Source: Flaviramulus sp. BrNp1-15 (GTDB lineage: Bacteria > Bacteroidota > Bacteroidia > Flavobacteriales > Flavobacteriaceae). From it: a DNA stretch of 64,000 nucleotides. This document shows, piece after piece, positions 26,772-35,256 of this stretch (position 1 is its first letter; every line of letters starts with the position of its first letter). The notes beneath the pieces were generated by a model. It saw only the letters and a program-made list of their open reading frames with translations. It ran no database searches and was not told where the DNA came from. The stretch lies in contig NZ_CP092099.1 in assembly GCF_022259695.1 (NCBI RefSeq), positions 2,340,471 to 2,404,470 on the forward strand, written 5' to 3'. A program made the translations under genes and the position numbers.

Positions 26772-27829
26772 ATTTTATCTATTTTTAATTCAGCTATTTG
26801 AATTGGCGGTTTAGCCAACTTATTCATAATATCTGGAGTTTTATTGTATAATAATTGGATGATTCGATGTGGTGCAAAAACATACATTTGTTTAAATACC
26901 TCGTCCCATTTTTGGAGGATTTGTTTACTAAAAAAACCACCTTCTTTAAATTCGCTTTTCGATTTTACTTCATTTATTTCAAAAGAAATAGCGTACGATT
27001 CTAAAGGAATTTCCTTTTTACCAATTCCCTCTAAAATAGCATGAGTAACTTCGTTTTCATCTTTTGCAAAAACATTATGAATAGGTCCTAAACCTATACG
27101 TTTAATTAGCTTTGGCGATACTTTTGGTAACTTTCTATCTATAGTATATGCCATGATATCTAAACTCATATCTCTGTCTGAAGTCGTTTTTAAAACCTCA
27201 TAAATTTCATCTTTATAATCGTTTACTCTACTTCCATCATAATTAAAGTACATGAAACAGATAAACGGTCTGTTGTGTGACACATCAAAAAAGCTCCAGC
27301 TAATTAATAAATCTGCAGGTGAACCCTCTGGGGCACTTAATATTTTTCCTTGTACAAACCGGTTAAAGATAAATTGCTTGTTTACCGAAGAATAATATAC
27401 TATTGATGCTGCTTGAAAAAGTTTACTACGTTTAATAGGTTGCTTTTTATGCATCAATGTTTCTAAAAACTCTTCTTTTAAAGTTGCTATTGGGGTTAAT
27501 TTACCTATATATTCATCACGTAATTCTAAATCGTTAAACAAATACCTGAACTCTAAATAATTTGGAAATCCAGAGTCTGTTAAATCTACTTTCATATTAT
27601 CCTCTTCGTCATACATATATTTAATACGCATGGCTTCAATAGAATACAACAGTAGATCACAATATTGCTTAAACAATTGTACTTCCTGCTCATTACAAAG
27701 TTTTTGGCGTTGTACGGCTACAATAAGTTCTTTAAAAGCAAAGTCTACCATTTTATGATAAAATACATAATGCTCTTTGGAATCGAGTATTGCAGAATCT
27801 AATGGTGTTACTATGTGATTTATGGACAT
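26768..27829 (-). CDS. Soluble protein of the AAA+ series, function unknown
   Basis: A 353-residue protein with a helical N-terminal half (1-160) and a mixed C-terminal half. No signal peptide or membrane helix is seen. Conserved-looking stretches are FPNYLEFRYLFNDLELRDEY and SWSFFDVSHNRPFICFMYFN, but I do not recognise the domain. It follows the coiled-coil gene after a 224-base gap holding a palindromic repeat, and overlaps the lipoprotein gene by four bases. Confidence 0.75.
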   Translation of the reverse strand: MSINHIVTPLDSAILDSKEHYVFYHKMVDFAFKELIVAVQRQKLCNEQEVQLFKQYCDLLLYSIEAMRIKYMYDEEDNMKVDLTDSGFPNYLEFRYLFNDLELRDEYIGKLTPIATLKEEFLETLMHKKQPIKRSKLFQAASIVYYSSVNKQFIFNRFVQGKILSAPEGSPADLLISWSFFDVSHNRPFICFMYFNYDGSRVNDYKDEIYEVLKTTSDRDMSLDIMAYTIDRKLPKVSPKLIKRIGLGPIHNVFAKDENEVTHAILEGIGKKEIPLESYAISFEINEVKSKSEFKEGGFFSKQILQKWDEVFKQMYVFAPHRIIQLLYNKTPDIMNKLAKPPIQIAELKIDKI

Positions 27830-27866
27830 TTATTTAATTGATAATTGACAATTATTGATTATTTAG

Positions 27867-27976
27867 GCGTTACCACAAGGGTCGGGCTTTTCGCTATATC
27901 TTTTTATTGGTTCTCGATATAATGCTACGCATCACTCGAACTGACATAAAAAGGATGTCGCTACAATCCCTAACGC
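27867..27976. repeat. Imperfect palindromic intergenic repeat, about 110 bp
   Basis: The outer arms are GCGTTA(ccacaa)GGG on the left and CCCTAACGC on the right. Inside, ATATCTTTTTAT pairs with ATAAAAAGGAT and TGGTTCTCGA with TCGAACTGA, so the whole can fold into one long imperfect hairpin. Similar GC-rich 'gggtcgggctttt...aatccctaacgc' sequences are, from memory, common between genes in Flavobacteriaceae. Only one copy is seen in this window. Confidence 0.7.
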
Positions 27977-28015
27977 AGAAACACAGAACTAATTAAACTT
28001 TGAGTTTCTTTTAAT

Positions 28016-28047
28016 GAGATTGCCACGTCGTACCTCCTCGCAATGAC
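28016..28047. repeat. Second short intergenic repeat-like element
   Basis: GAGATTGC and GCAATGAC frame a GC-rich centre (CACGTCGTACCTCCTC) with ATTGC/GCAAT arms of five bases. From memory this short element also recurs between genes in Flavobacteriaceae. It lies directly after the palindromic repeat and before the stop of the coiled-coil gene at 28054. Confidence 0.5.
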
Positions 28048-28053
28048 AAAAAT

Positions 28054-29397
28054 TTAAGACAACAAATCGTCTTCGCTTGCCTCTGGTTTTGGCTTACCTG
28101 CAGGTTCACCATCGTCACCAGATGGTTTATTAGCATCGGCTTTATAATAATCTTCAAAAATTTCTTTCATATCAATACCATAACGCTCTGCAAAATTCTT
28201 TTGAATTTCACCGTCTTTAGCACGAATTTCCTGTAAAGCCTCTGCATAACTGCTGTAAACACCTTGCATAACTTTTTCATGAACTGGAATATTATCCATC
28301 ATATCTTGACGGGCTTTAGCACTAGCCGTATGCATTGATGCTAAGGTTTCACCAATATGCTCATCGGTTTTTACTCCTAAATGCTCTAAAATAGCTGCAA
28401 ATTCCTGATCTGTTCTAGCTTTTAAAGCCACTACATAACCATCGTAATATTTAAGACGCTCTTCGGTATCAGACTTTAATTTTGCACGATGCGTTTGTAA
28501 ATTACTACGTAAAGACGTTAATACTTTAATAGTTAAGTTGTGTTTATGCACAAAACTATCCTTACTGGCAGCTAAAGTGGTGTAAGCATTTTTAAGACCT
28601 TCAAGCTCTTCTACTTTTTGCTCTAAAGAAGTTACTTTACCAACAGCCTGAGCATAATCAGCAGATTGCTTGTCTACAATATCTTCAAGTTCTTGACGTG
28701 CTTGTTTTAATAACGCATATTGCTCCTCAAGTTTCGCCTCTACCTCTTTCTTTTTTTCAAGTGCTTTTGTGTGATTTTTTGTAGCTTCAACAATAGCATC
28801 TTGTAACTTATCTTCTACTTCTTTAATCTCTACTTCTCTATTTTTTAAACGTGTTACAGCAGCTTGAGATTTATAAGACAACTCACTTAAAAGTGTTTGC
28901 ACATCGGCACTTTCTATACGCTCTTGGAACATAGCTTTTGCTTTATTATCGGCAGCAGCTCTAACTTTTTCAGCTTCTTTAAGGGCATCTTGTGCTTTTT
29001 TAATTTTACTTTTTCTTCCCCAAAGGTTGTTCCACCAAGTATCTGGTTTAGCTTCGGCATCTTCAAGTTCTATTTTTGCGCGCTCTAAAGCTTTTTGTGC
29101 ATCATCAATTACTTTTTGCTCAGTAGCATTTAATGATGAGAATTTTTCAAAAATGATTCCGACTTCATCTTGATAATCGGTTAAGTCTTTAATAGCATCT
29201 AAAAGTGTCGTTCTGTCTTTTTCTGCCATATGCACCACATCATCTAAAGTGGCATTAAGGATTTTTTGACGGACTTCTGGATCGTCTTCCTGCGATAATT
29301 TAGATTTCATAGTATCAATGGCTTTTCCCCAATTGACATCTACTTTTTCGCTTTTTTCGTTTGAAGAGGTTTCTAATAAATCAAAATCATCGGACAT
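28054..29397 (-). CDS. Large soluble coiled-coil protein, first gene of the AAA+ series
   Basis: A 447-residue protein. After an acidic start (MSDDFDLLETSSNE) it forms long helices: about 75-130, then a WWNNLWGRKSK insertion near 118-130 rich in Trp, then a coiled coil from about 130 to 340. The C-terminal tail (DGEPAGKPKPEASEDDLLS) is disordered and acidic. The build resembles PspA- or TelA-type stress proteins, but no diagnostic motif confirms that. It is transcribed first, followed by a 224-base gap with a repeat, so the downstream genes may be partly separate. Confidence 0.75.
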   Translation of the reverse strand: MSDDFDLLETSSNEKSEKVDVNWGKAIDTMKSKLSQEDDPEVRQKILNATLDDVVHMAEKDRTTLLDAIKDLTDYQDEVGIIFEKFSSLNATEQKVIDDAQKALERAKIELEDAEAKPDTWWNNLWGRKSKIKKAQDALKEAEKVRAAADNKAKAMFQERIESADVQTLLSELSYKSQAAVTRLKNREVEIKEVEDKLQDAIVEATKNHTKALEKKKEVEAKLEEQYALLKQARQELEDIVDKQSADYAQAVGKVTSLEQKVEELEGLKNAYTTLAASKDSFVHKHNLTIKVLTSLRSNLQTHRAKLKSDTEERLKYYDGYVVALKARTDQEFAAILEHLGVKTDEHIGETLASMHTASAKARQDMMDNIPVHEKVMQGVYSSYAEALQEIRAKDGEIQKNFAERYGIDMKEIFEDYYKADANKPSGDDGEPAGKPKPEASEDDLLS

Positions 29398-29604
29398 GGT
29401 ATGTTAGTGTTTTAAGTTGAACAATTTTACGGACAAGCAATTTCGATAAAAAAAATCATTTCTAAAAGTAAATGAATAGTTACTTTAAAGATTTGACTTT
29501 AAATTTTGGTTACTTAAATTATTGGTATAAGAAATTATTAAAATGTTACATTTTTTAATTCTGAGTAAAAAAATTATCTTTATAAAAACTTCAATATTAA
29601 AAAG

Positions 29605-30384
29605 ATGAAACTAAAAATAACTCTAATCCTAATTTCATTTATTTGTTTTACAAACTGTAAAAAGAAAGTGGATAATACCACTGAAGAAAGTAAAGTTATT
29701 GCTGAAAATATAGAAAAACCTGTAGCAAAAATACACCCAATAGAACATGCTAGCACCGTTATTGAATTTAATGACAAAACCATTTATATAGATCCAACTC
29801 TTGGCGCCGAACCTTATAAAACTTACAAAACTCCAGATTTTGTTGTGATTACAGACATTCATGGCGACCACATGAATATTGAAACTTTAAAAGCTTTAGA
29901 TTTAAGTCATGCTAAAATTATTGCTCCAAAAGCTGTTGCAGATCAGTTAGCAAATGAATTAGACTCTAATATTACAGTTATAAATAATGGAGATTTAAAA
30001 GATTTTGATGTGTTTAAACTTGAAGCTATACCCATGTACAATTTACGTGAAGACGCTTTAAAATTCCACCCAAATGGTCGTGGTAACGGTTATGTTTTTA
30101 CATTTGGGAATGAACGTGTTTATTTTTCTGGTGATACAGAAGACATTCCAGAAATGAGAGCTTTAAAAAACATAGATAAAGCTTTTGTTTGCATGAATTT
30201 ACCATATACAATGACTGTTGAAAGTGCGGCTAGTGCTGTATTAGATTTTAAACCAAAAAAAGTATATCCTTATCATTACAGAGGTACAAATGGGTTAAGT
30301 GATGTAGAGAAATTTAAAAAGATAGTTAATGCTTCAAATTCTGAAATTGAAGTTGTTCAACTTAATTGGTATCCAACACGTTAA
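29605..30384 (+). CDS. MBL-fold lipoprotein with DxHxDH metal motif
   Basis: A 259-residue protein. The signal ends in the lipobox FTNC (Cys19), so it is an envelope lipoprotein. The metal motif reads TDIHGDHMN, that is D-x-H-x-D-H where the usual first His of HxHxDH is Asp. Other ligands are in FSGDTEDIPEM and YPYHYRG. It resembles UlaG-like metal-dependent hydrolases. The substrate is unknown. It is divergent from the AAA+ series with a 207-base gap. Confidence 0.82.
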   Translation: MKLKITLILISFICFTNCKKKVDNTTEESKVIAENIEKPVAKIHPIEHASTVIEFNDKTIYIDPTLGAEPYKTYKTPDFVVITDIHGDHMNIETLKALDLSHAKIIAPKAVADQLANELDSNITVINNGDLKDFDVFKLEAIPMYNLREDALKFHPNGRGNGYVFTFGNERVYFSGDTEDIPEMRALKNIDKAFVCMNLPYTMTVESAASAVLDFKPKKVYPYHYRGTNGLSDVEKFKKIVNASNSEIEVVQLNWYPTR

Positions 30385-30448
30385 AAATAAATCTAATCTT
30401 TTTTGTAAGGAAAATAATAGTATCTTTGGACAGCTATTGACCTGACTT

Positions 30449-30691
30449 ATGTATAATTTAATCACTTTTACATCTCTAATTTTTCTTATCAATCAATCAG
30501 ATATTGTTACAGGACTTATTGTAGTAGTCATTTTCTTTGCAATACTTTTACTCTTAGGTGTTAGAAAATCTTATAAGCTTAAAAAAGAAAATGAGCGTTT
30601 AGAGGCTTTAAACAATGACATGGGTGATGACGATGAAGATAAGCCTTATAAAGATTTTACAGAAGGGCATTTATACGACAATAACAACTAA
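30449..30691 (+). CDS. Small single-span membrane protein, function unknown
   Basis: An 80-residue protein with a hydrophobic N-terminal part (about 1-40, one or two spans) and a charged C-terminal tail (DMGDDDEDKPYKDF). The gene lies 64 bases after the MBL lipoprotein and ends directly at a strong bidirectional terminator, which supports it being real. I do not recognise a family. Confidence 0.65.
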   Translation: MYNLITFTSLIFLINQSDIVTGLIVVVIFFAILLLLGVRKSYKLKKENERLEALNNDMGDDDEDKPYKDFTEGHLYDNNN

Positions 30692-30718
30692 AAAGCTCAC
30701 TTAAAAGTGAGCTTTTTA
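30691..30718. terminator. Bidirectional terminator between the small membrane gene and ettA
   Basis: AAAAGCTCAC (30691-30700) pairs with GTGAGCTTTT (30707-30716) around six bases, with A- and T-runs at each side. It overlaps the stop of the plus-strand gene and lies before the ettA stop at 30726. Confidence 0.88.
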
Positions 30719-30725
30719 TATTATA

Positions 30726-32417
30726 TTATCTTACAAGTTTCTTATACTTTATTCGTTTTGGCATTAAATCGCCACCTAGACGTTTTTTCTTGTTTTCTTC
30801 GTAATCACTAAAACTTCCTTCAAAGAAATACACCTGGCTATCACCTTCAAAAGCTAATATGTGTGTACAAATACGGTCTAAAAACCAACGGTCGTGACTA
30901 ATTACCACAGCACAACCTGCAAAGTTTTCTAAACCTTCCTCTAAAGCTCGTAATGTATTTACATCAAGGTCGTTTGTTGGCTCATCCAAAAGCAATACAT
31001 TGCCTTCCTCTTTAAGTGTCATCGCTAAATGCAAACGGTTACGTTCACCACCAGATAGTAATTTTACTTTTTTGTTTTGCTCACTTCCGCTAAAGTTAAA
31101 TCGACTTAAATAAGCTCGAGAATTTACCTGCTTACCTCCCATCATAATTAACTCCTGCTCATCACTAAAGTTTTGCCAAATAGATTTTTCTGGATCTATA
31201 TTAGAATGACTTTGATCTACGTAGGCTATCTTAGCTGTATCACCTACAATAAATTCGCCCTTATCTGGAGCTAACTCTCCCATTATCATCTTAAAAATTG
31301 TTGTTTTACCAGCACCATTTGGTCCAATAATTCCAACTATTCCTGCTTGTGGTAAATTAAAGTTTAAGTCATCGTATAATAATTTATCATCAAAAGCTTT
31401 ACTTACATGTACAGCTTCAATAACATTAGTTCCTAAACGAGGTCCATTTGGAATGTATATCTCTAATTTCTCGTCAAGTTGTTTTTGATCTTGACTCATT
31501 AACTTATCGTAATTTTTTAAACGTGCTTTTTGCTTGGTTTGTCTTCCTTTTGCACCTTGACGAACCCATTCTAACTCGCGTTCTAACGTTTTTTGACGTT
31601 TAGAAGCTGTTTTTCCTTCTTGTGCCATACGCTTAGATTTTTGGTCTAACCAAGATGAGTAGTTTCCTTTCCATGGAATGCCTTCTCCTCTATCTAATTC
31701 TAAAATCCAACCTGCAACATTATCTAAAAAGTATCTATCGTGAGTTACTGCTATAACCGTTCCTTTGTATTGTGCTAAATGATGCTCTAACCAATGAACA
31801 GATTCAGCGTCCAAGTGGTTTGTAGGCTCATCTAATAATAAAACATCTGGCTCTTGTAATAATAAACGACATAAAGCTACGCGACGACGCTCACCTCCAG
31901 ATAAAACTCCTATTTTTTTATCACCATCTGGAGTACGTAATGCATCCATAGCTATTTCTAATTTGGTATCGAGTTCCCAAGCGTTTGCAGCATCAATTTG
32001 GTCTTGAAGTTCTGCTTGTCTATTCATAAGCTTCTCCATTTTATCAGCATCAGAATAGACTTCTTCTAAACCAAACATATCATTTATTTTGTTATATTCA
32101 TCAAGAATAGCAACAGTTTCAGCTGCACCTTCGCGTACAACTTCCATAACTGTTTTGTTATCATCTAGCTTGGGTTCTTGCTCTAAGTACCCAACTGAAT
32201 AGTCTTGAGAAAAAACCACATCACCCTGATAATTTTTATCTACACCAGCAATTATTTTAAGTAATGTTGATTTACCCGACCCGTTAAGACCAAGAATACC
32301 AATTTTTGCTCCATAGAAGAAACTCAAATATATATTTTTTAATACTGGTGTATTTGCACTTTGAAATGTCTTGGTTACACCAGACATTGAAAAAATTATT
32401 TTTTTATCGTCACTCAT
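30726..32417 (-). CDS. ettA: Energy-dependent translational throttle protein EttA (ABC-F)
   Basis: A 563-residue ABC-F protein that binds the ribosomal E site and gates the first elongation step according to ATP level. Two ABC domains are seen: Walker A GLNGSGKST near 44 and GPNGAGKTT near 364, each with an LSGGE signature (LSGGERRRVALC, LSGGERNRLHLA) and DEPTNHLD/DEPTNDLD Walker B. The region between them holds the P-site linker, and the arm subdomain lies in the first ABC domain. It lacks membrane domains. It overlaps the upstream small membrane gene by one base. Confidence 0.95.
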   Translation of the reverse strand: MSDDKKIIFSMSGVTKTFQSANTPVLKNIYLSFFYGAKIGILGLNGSGKSTLLKIIAGVDKNYQGDVVFSQDYSVGYLEQEPKLDDNKTVMEVVREGAAETVAILDEYNKINDMFGLEEVYSDADKMEKLMNRQAELQDQIDAANAWELDTKLEIAMDALRTPDGDKKIGVLSGGERRRVALCRLLLQEPDVLLLDEPTNHLDAESVHWLEHHLAQYKGTVIAVTHDRYFLDNVAGWILELDRGEGIPWKGNYSSWLDQKSKRMAQEGKTASKRQKTLERELEWVRQGAKGRQTKQKARLKNYDKLMSQDQKQLDEKLEIYIPNGPRLGTNVIEAVHVSKAFDDKLLYDDLNFNLPQAGIVGIIGPNGAGKTTIFKMIMGELAPDKGEFIVGDTAKIAYVDQSHSNIDPEKSIWQNFSDEQELIMMGGKQVNSRAYLSRFNFSGSEQNKKVKLLSGGERNRLHLAMTLKEEGNVLLLDEPTNDLDVNTLRALEEGLENFAGCAVVISHDRWFLDRICTHILAFEGDSQVYFFEGSFSDYEENKKKRLGGDLMPKRIKYKKLVR

Positions 32418-32599
32418 TATACGCGTCCTTTTAAAGCATTAAAAACCCAGGCAATACAGAAGAAACCAAAACCTACTGTACCAAATCCCCAGCCTGCAAC
32501 TTCTTGATATCTATAAACACCCATTAAAATTAGCACAACTCCCATTATTACCATTAACGTAGTAGCCCAAGCTAATACTGTATTTTTATTCATTGCCAT
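32417..32599 (-). CDS. Small two-span membrane protein, CAL67264-type
   Basis: A 60-residue protein with two hydrophobic spans (about 8-28 and 36-55) and a basic end. From memory it matches a short flavobacterial membrane family named CAL67264, often found beside ettA. The stop overlaps the first base of ettA, so it is translated together with it. Function unknown. Confidence 0.75.
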   Translation of the reverse strand: MAMNKNTVLAWATTLMVIMGVVLILMGVYRYQEVAGWGFGTVGFGFFCIAWVFNALKGRV

Positions 32600-32653
32600 A
32601 TATAACTTAATTATTTTTCTTAGTTAGTAGAAAGACAAATATCGTATTTTCTA

Positions 32654-32681
32654 TAAAAAAAGCATCCAAATATGGATGCTT
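32654..32681 (-). terminator. Terminator of the OmpA-type porin gene
   Basis: AGCATCCA (32661-32668) pairs with TGGATGCT (32673-32680) around AATA. Read on the minus strand it is followed by a T-run (rc of 32654-32660). It lies 50 bases past the stop at 32731. Confidence 0.82.
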
Positions 32682-32730
32682 ATTTTAATTTTTTGAAAAC
32701 ATAAATCTCTTATCTCTTAAAATTATTGTT

Positions 32731-33906
32731 TTAAAACTTAACGATTTTAATTTCAGATCTTCTGTTTTCTTTATGTTTAGCTTCTGAGCATTTAGTATTA
32801 TCATCACACTCGTTTAAAAGTTTTTCTTCTCCATGTGCTTTTCCAATAATTTTATCTTCAGACACTTGTTTTTCTAATAAATACTTGATTGTAGATTTAA
32901 GTCGTTGTTCAGACAATTTTTGATTATATACAGCAGAACCTCTAGAATCTGTATGTGAACTAATTTCTATAATCAACTCTGGATAATCATTTAAAATTGT
33001 TATTAATTCTGAAAGTGTGTTTTTTGAAAGAGTATTTAGATTAGATGAATCAAAATTAAAATTGATTTTGTCTAAGGCATCAATAGCTTTTTTAATAGTG
33101 TTTTCCTTCTTAATTAAAGCTTCTTGTTTTTCTTTTTCTAATTGTGCTAATCTTTCCTTTTCTTTTACTTGAGCAAATTTTTCCTCTAATTCTTTATTTT
33201 TTTGCTCAACTTCTGCCACAAAAGCTAAAGAATCTTTAATTCTAGTATTCTCTTTTTCTAATTCATTGATTAAATCAAGCTTCTTTTTACCTTTCTTAGT
33301 TAAATCTTTTTCTGCTTTAAACCTATACACAACACCTATGGCATGTTGCAAATGATTTGTTGTGTTATTATTCATTCTCCATTTTCCAGAAGAATTAAAA
33401 TCTAATCCAACTCGGTCTGAAAACCAAGTTCTAAAACCTATTACGCCATTATAGGTTCCTCGCGATCCATCATTTGCATGTGTATAACCAAGACCTACAC
33501 CAACATATGGGTCAAACCAACCTGTTTCTCCAATAATTTTATTTAAATCGTAACTTAAACGTGAATCAATAGAAAAATAATTTTTATTTTCTTCAAGAAT
33601 AGTAATCCCTACTTCCTTACCTTTTTTATATTTATTATATGCCAATATAGCTTCTAATCCTATTCCGTTTTTAAAATATCTTCCTATACTTAAACGAGAT
33701 GGGTAAGGCACTGCATTCCAAGCATCTTTTATATCGAACAATTTTCTAAAAGCATCTTCTGAATCATCAATAGCATGAAAACCTATTCCAGCTATCCAAG
33801 AACTCACTACTGTAGAATCTTTTTTTGAAAGCGCTGTATTTTGCGTAAAAACTGTATGTGAAGTTATACATAACAAGACTAACAAAAGTCTTTTTTTTAG
33901 TATCAT
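32731..33906 (-). CDS. OmpA-family outer-membrane protein with beta-barrel
   Basis: 391 residues from the ATG at 33906, chosen because it starts a clean signal peptide (MILKKRLLLVLLCITSHTVF); a longer ORF from 34017 only adds a leader without signal features. Residues about 35-190 form an eight-stranded barrel, about 200-265 a coiled coil (KELEEKFAQVKEKERLAQL), and about 275-390 the OmpA peptidoglycan-binding domain (FDSSNLNTLSKNTL, SHTDSRGSAVYN, NRRSEIKI). It ties the outer membrane to peptidoglycan. It has its own terminator. Confidence 0.9.
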   Translation of the reverse strand: MILKKRLLLVLLCITSHTVFTQNTALSKKDSTVVSSWIAGIGFHAIDDSEDAFRKLFDIKDAWNAVPYPSRLSIGRYFKNGIGLEAILAYNKYKKGKEVGITILEENKNYFSIDSRLSYDLNKIIGETGWFDPYVGVGLGYTHANDGSRGTYNGVIGFRTWFSDRVGLDFNSSGKWRMNNNTTNHLQHAIGVVYRFKAEKDLTKKGKKKLDLINELEKENTRIKDSLAFVAEVEQKNKELEEKFAQVKEKERLAQLEKEKQEALIKKENTIKKAIDALDKINFNFDSSNLNTLSKNTLSELITILNDYPELIIEISSHTDSRGSAVYNQKLSEQRLKSTIKYLLEKQVSEDKIIGKAHGEEKLLNECDDNTKCSEAKHKENRRSEIKIVKF

Positions 33907-34025
33907 GGTTAATAAATTTGGGTTGTTACTACAAATTTTGCTTAAAAAGAACTGTTTATAAAATAAAAACTTTAAAAAGTAAATATTGACGATAAGTTGA
34001 CCTTTAGGTATTCTCAATTATAAAT

Positions 34026-34058
34026 AAAACAAAAAAGCACCCTCTTAAGGATGCTTTT
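34026..34058 (-). terminator. Terminator of the pirin gene
   Basis: On the minus strand AAAAGCATCC (rc of 34049-34058) pairs with GGGTGCTTTT (rc of 34033-34042) with one U-G wobble, followed by a T-rich run. It lies 21 bases past the pirin stop at 34080. Confidence 0.78.
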
Positions 34059-34079
34059 GCTATTAATCAATTCAAAGAA

Positions 34080-34799
34080 TTAATTTAATGGGACTTCTAT
34101 AAATAAAAGTCCAGAATCGTCATTTGTAGTTATTGTAAAACTATCGGTATCATAAACTGCTACAGCATCTCTAGTTTGTAAAGTATTACCATTAATGTTA
34201 TTATCACCATAAATAGTCATAACATATACGCCATGGTTTTTGCTTTTTAATTTATAATCGAAGGTTTTTCTTTTATCTAAATCAATTCTAGAAATTACCG
34301 CATCTTGATGAATTTTTAAACTCCCATCGTGATTTTCATCAATAGATGTTACCAAAGTTTGAAGTTTGTTTTTTCTTCCAGCTTCATCAAATTTTTTCTG
34401 ATCGTAACGTGGCTCAACATTTGTCTTATTTGGAATAATCCAAATTTGAAATAAACTCAAGTGTTCGCTTGATGAACCATTAATCTCAGAGTGTTGTACT
34501 CCTGTTCCTGCACTCATAATCTGTACTTCTCCTGGAACAACAGGAATCCACTCATCTCCCATATTATCACGATGTTTTAAAACACCCTTTAGCGGAATGG
34601 TAATAATTTCCATGTTGTCATGCGGATGTGTACCAAAACCCATGCTAGGAGCAATAATATCATCGTTTAAAACACGTAAAGCCCCAAATTGTACTTTATC
34701 TTTATTATAAAAGTTTGCAAAACTGAATGAATGATTAGCTTGCAACCATCCATGATTTGCATGTCCTCTATCTTCTGCTTTGTGAATTATAGTTTTCAT
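34080..34799 (-). CDS. Pirin family protein (YhhW-like)
   Basis: A 239-residue bicupin. HPHDNMEIITIPLKG and SAGTGVQHSE give the metal-binding His and Glu residues of the N-terminal cupin; the C-terminal cupin (about 150-239) is less conserved. Bacterial YhhW/YhaK relatives include quercetin 2,3-dioxygenase activity, though the natural role is often unclear. It is the last gene of a three-gene operon with a MarR regulator and an FMN reductase, which points to a role in redox or quinone-related stress. Confidence 0.9.
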   Translation of the reverse strand: MKTIIHKAEDRGHANHGWLQANHSFSFANFYNKDKVQFGALRVLNDDIIAPSMGFGTHPHDNMEIITIPLKGVLKHRDNMGDEWIPVVPGEVQIMSAGTGVQHSEINGSSSEHLSLFQIWIIPNKTNVEPRYDQKKFDEAGRKNKLQTLVTSIDENHDGSLKIHQDAVISRIDLDKRKTFDYKLKSKNHGVYVMTIYGDNNINGNTLQTRDAVAVYDTDSFTITTNDDSGLLFIEVPLN

Positions 34800-34815
34800 T
34801 TTTCTTTTTCTTATT

Positions 34816-35253
34816 TTATCTCATTTTATCTAGCAGATTGCTTAATTGCTCTGCTTCTGCTTCGTTTAAGTTTTTAATTAAATCACTGTTTAAATCTTTT
34901 GGAATCGTTTTTAAAAGCGATACACCTTCTTTAGTTATAACTATTTTAACAACACGTCTATCTTCAGGACATGGTAAGCGTTCTATATACTTTTTTGCAC
35001 AAAGTTTATCCATTAATCGTGTTGCGTTTGGTGAACGCTCTATCATCCTATCCTTTATCACCTGAACACTCAATGGTTCTTTTGCACCGTTTAAAATCCT
35101 TAAAATATTGTATTGTTGTGGAGAAATACCATAAGCTTTAAAAAACTCATTTTGATGACTAGAAATCCAATTAGCTGTGTAAAGAATGTTTAGCAACGCC
35201 TTTACTCTACTATTTGGAAATTTAGAATTGATATCTTTACTTATGTCTCCCAT
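34816..35253 (-). CDS. MarR family transcriptional regulator
   Basis: A 145-residue winged-helix protein. The recognition region is VQVIKDRMIERSPNATRLMDKL and the wing carries PEDRRVVKIVI, the DxR signature of MarR. Cysteines in KLCAKKY and RLPCPED could sense oxidation, which is inference. It lies three bases after the FMN reductase gene and 16 bases before pirin. A perfect palindrome at 35829-35846 in front of the operon is the likely binding site. Confidence 0.9.
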   Translation of the reverse strand: MGDISKDINSKFPNSRVKALLNILYTANWISSHQNEFFKAYGISPQQYNILRILNGAKEPLSVQVIKDRMIERSPNATRLMDKLCAKKYIERLPCPEDRRVVKIVITKEGVSLLKTIPKDLNSDLIKNLNEAEAEQLSNLLDKMR

Positions 35254-35256
35254 TTT

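Noticed and set aside
19361-29397. Tellurite-resistance (Ter) or phage-shock (Psp) operon
   Set aside because: No TerD domain, PspF, PspB or PspC features are recognisable; only the general coiled-coil and stress-like layout is shared.
33907-34017. Upstream extension of the OmpA-type porin gene
   Set aside because: The added 37 residues precede a normal signal peptide, which must be at the N-terminus, so the later ATG is preferred.
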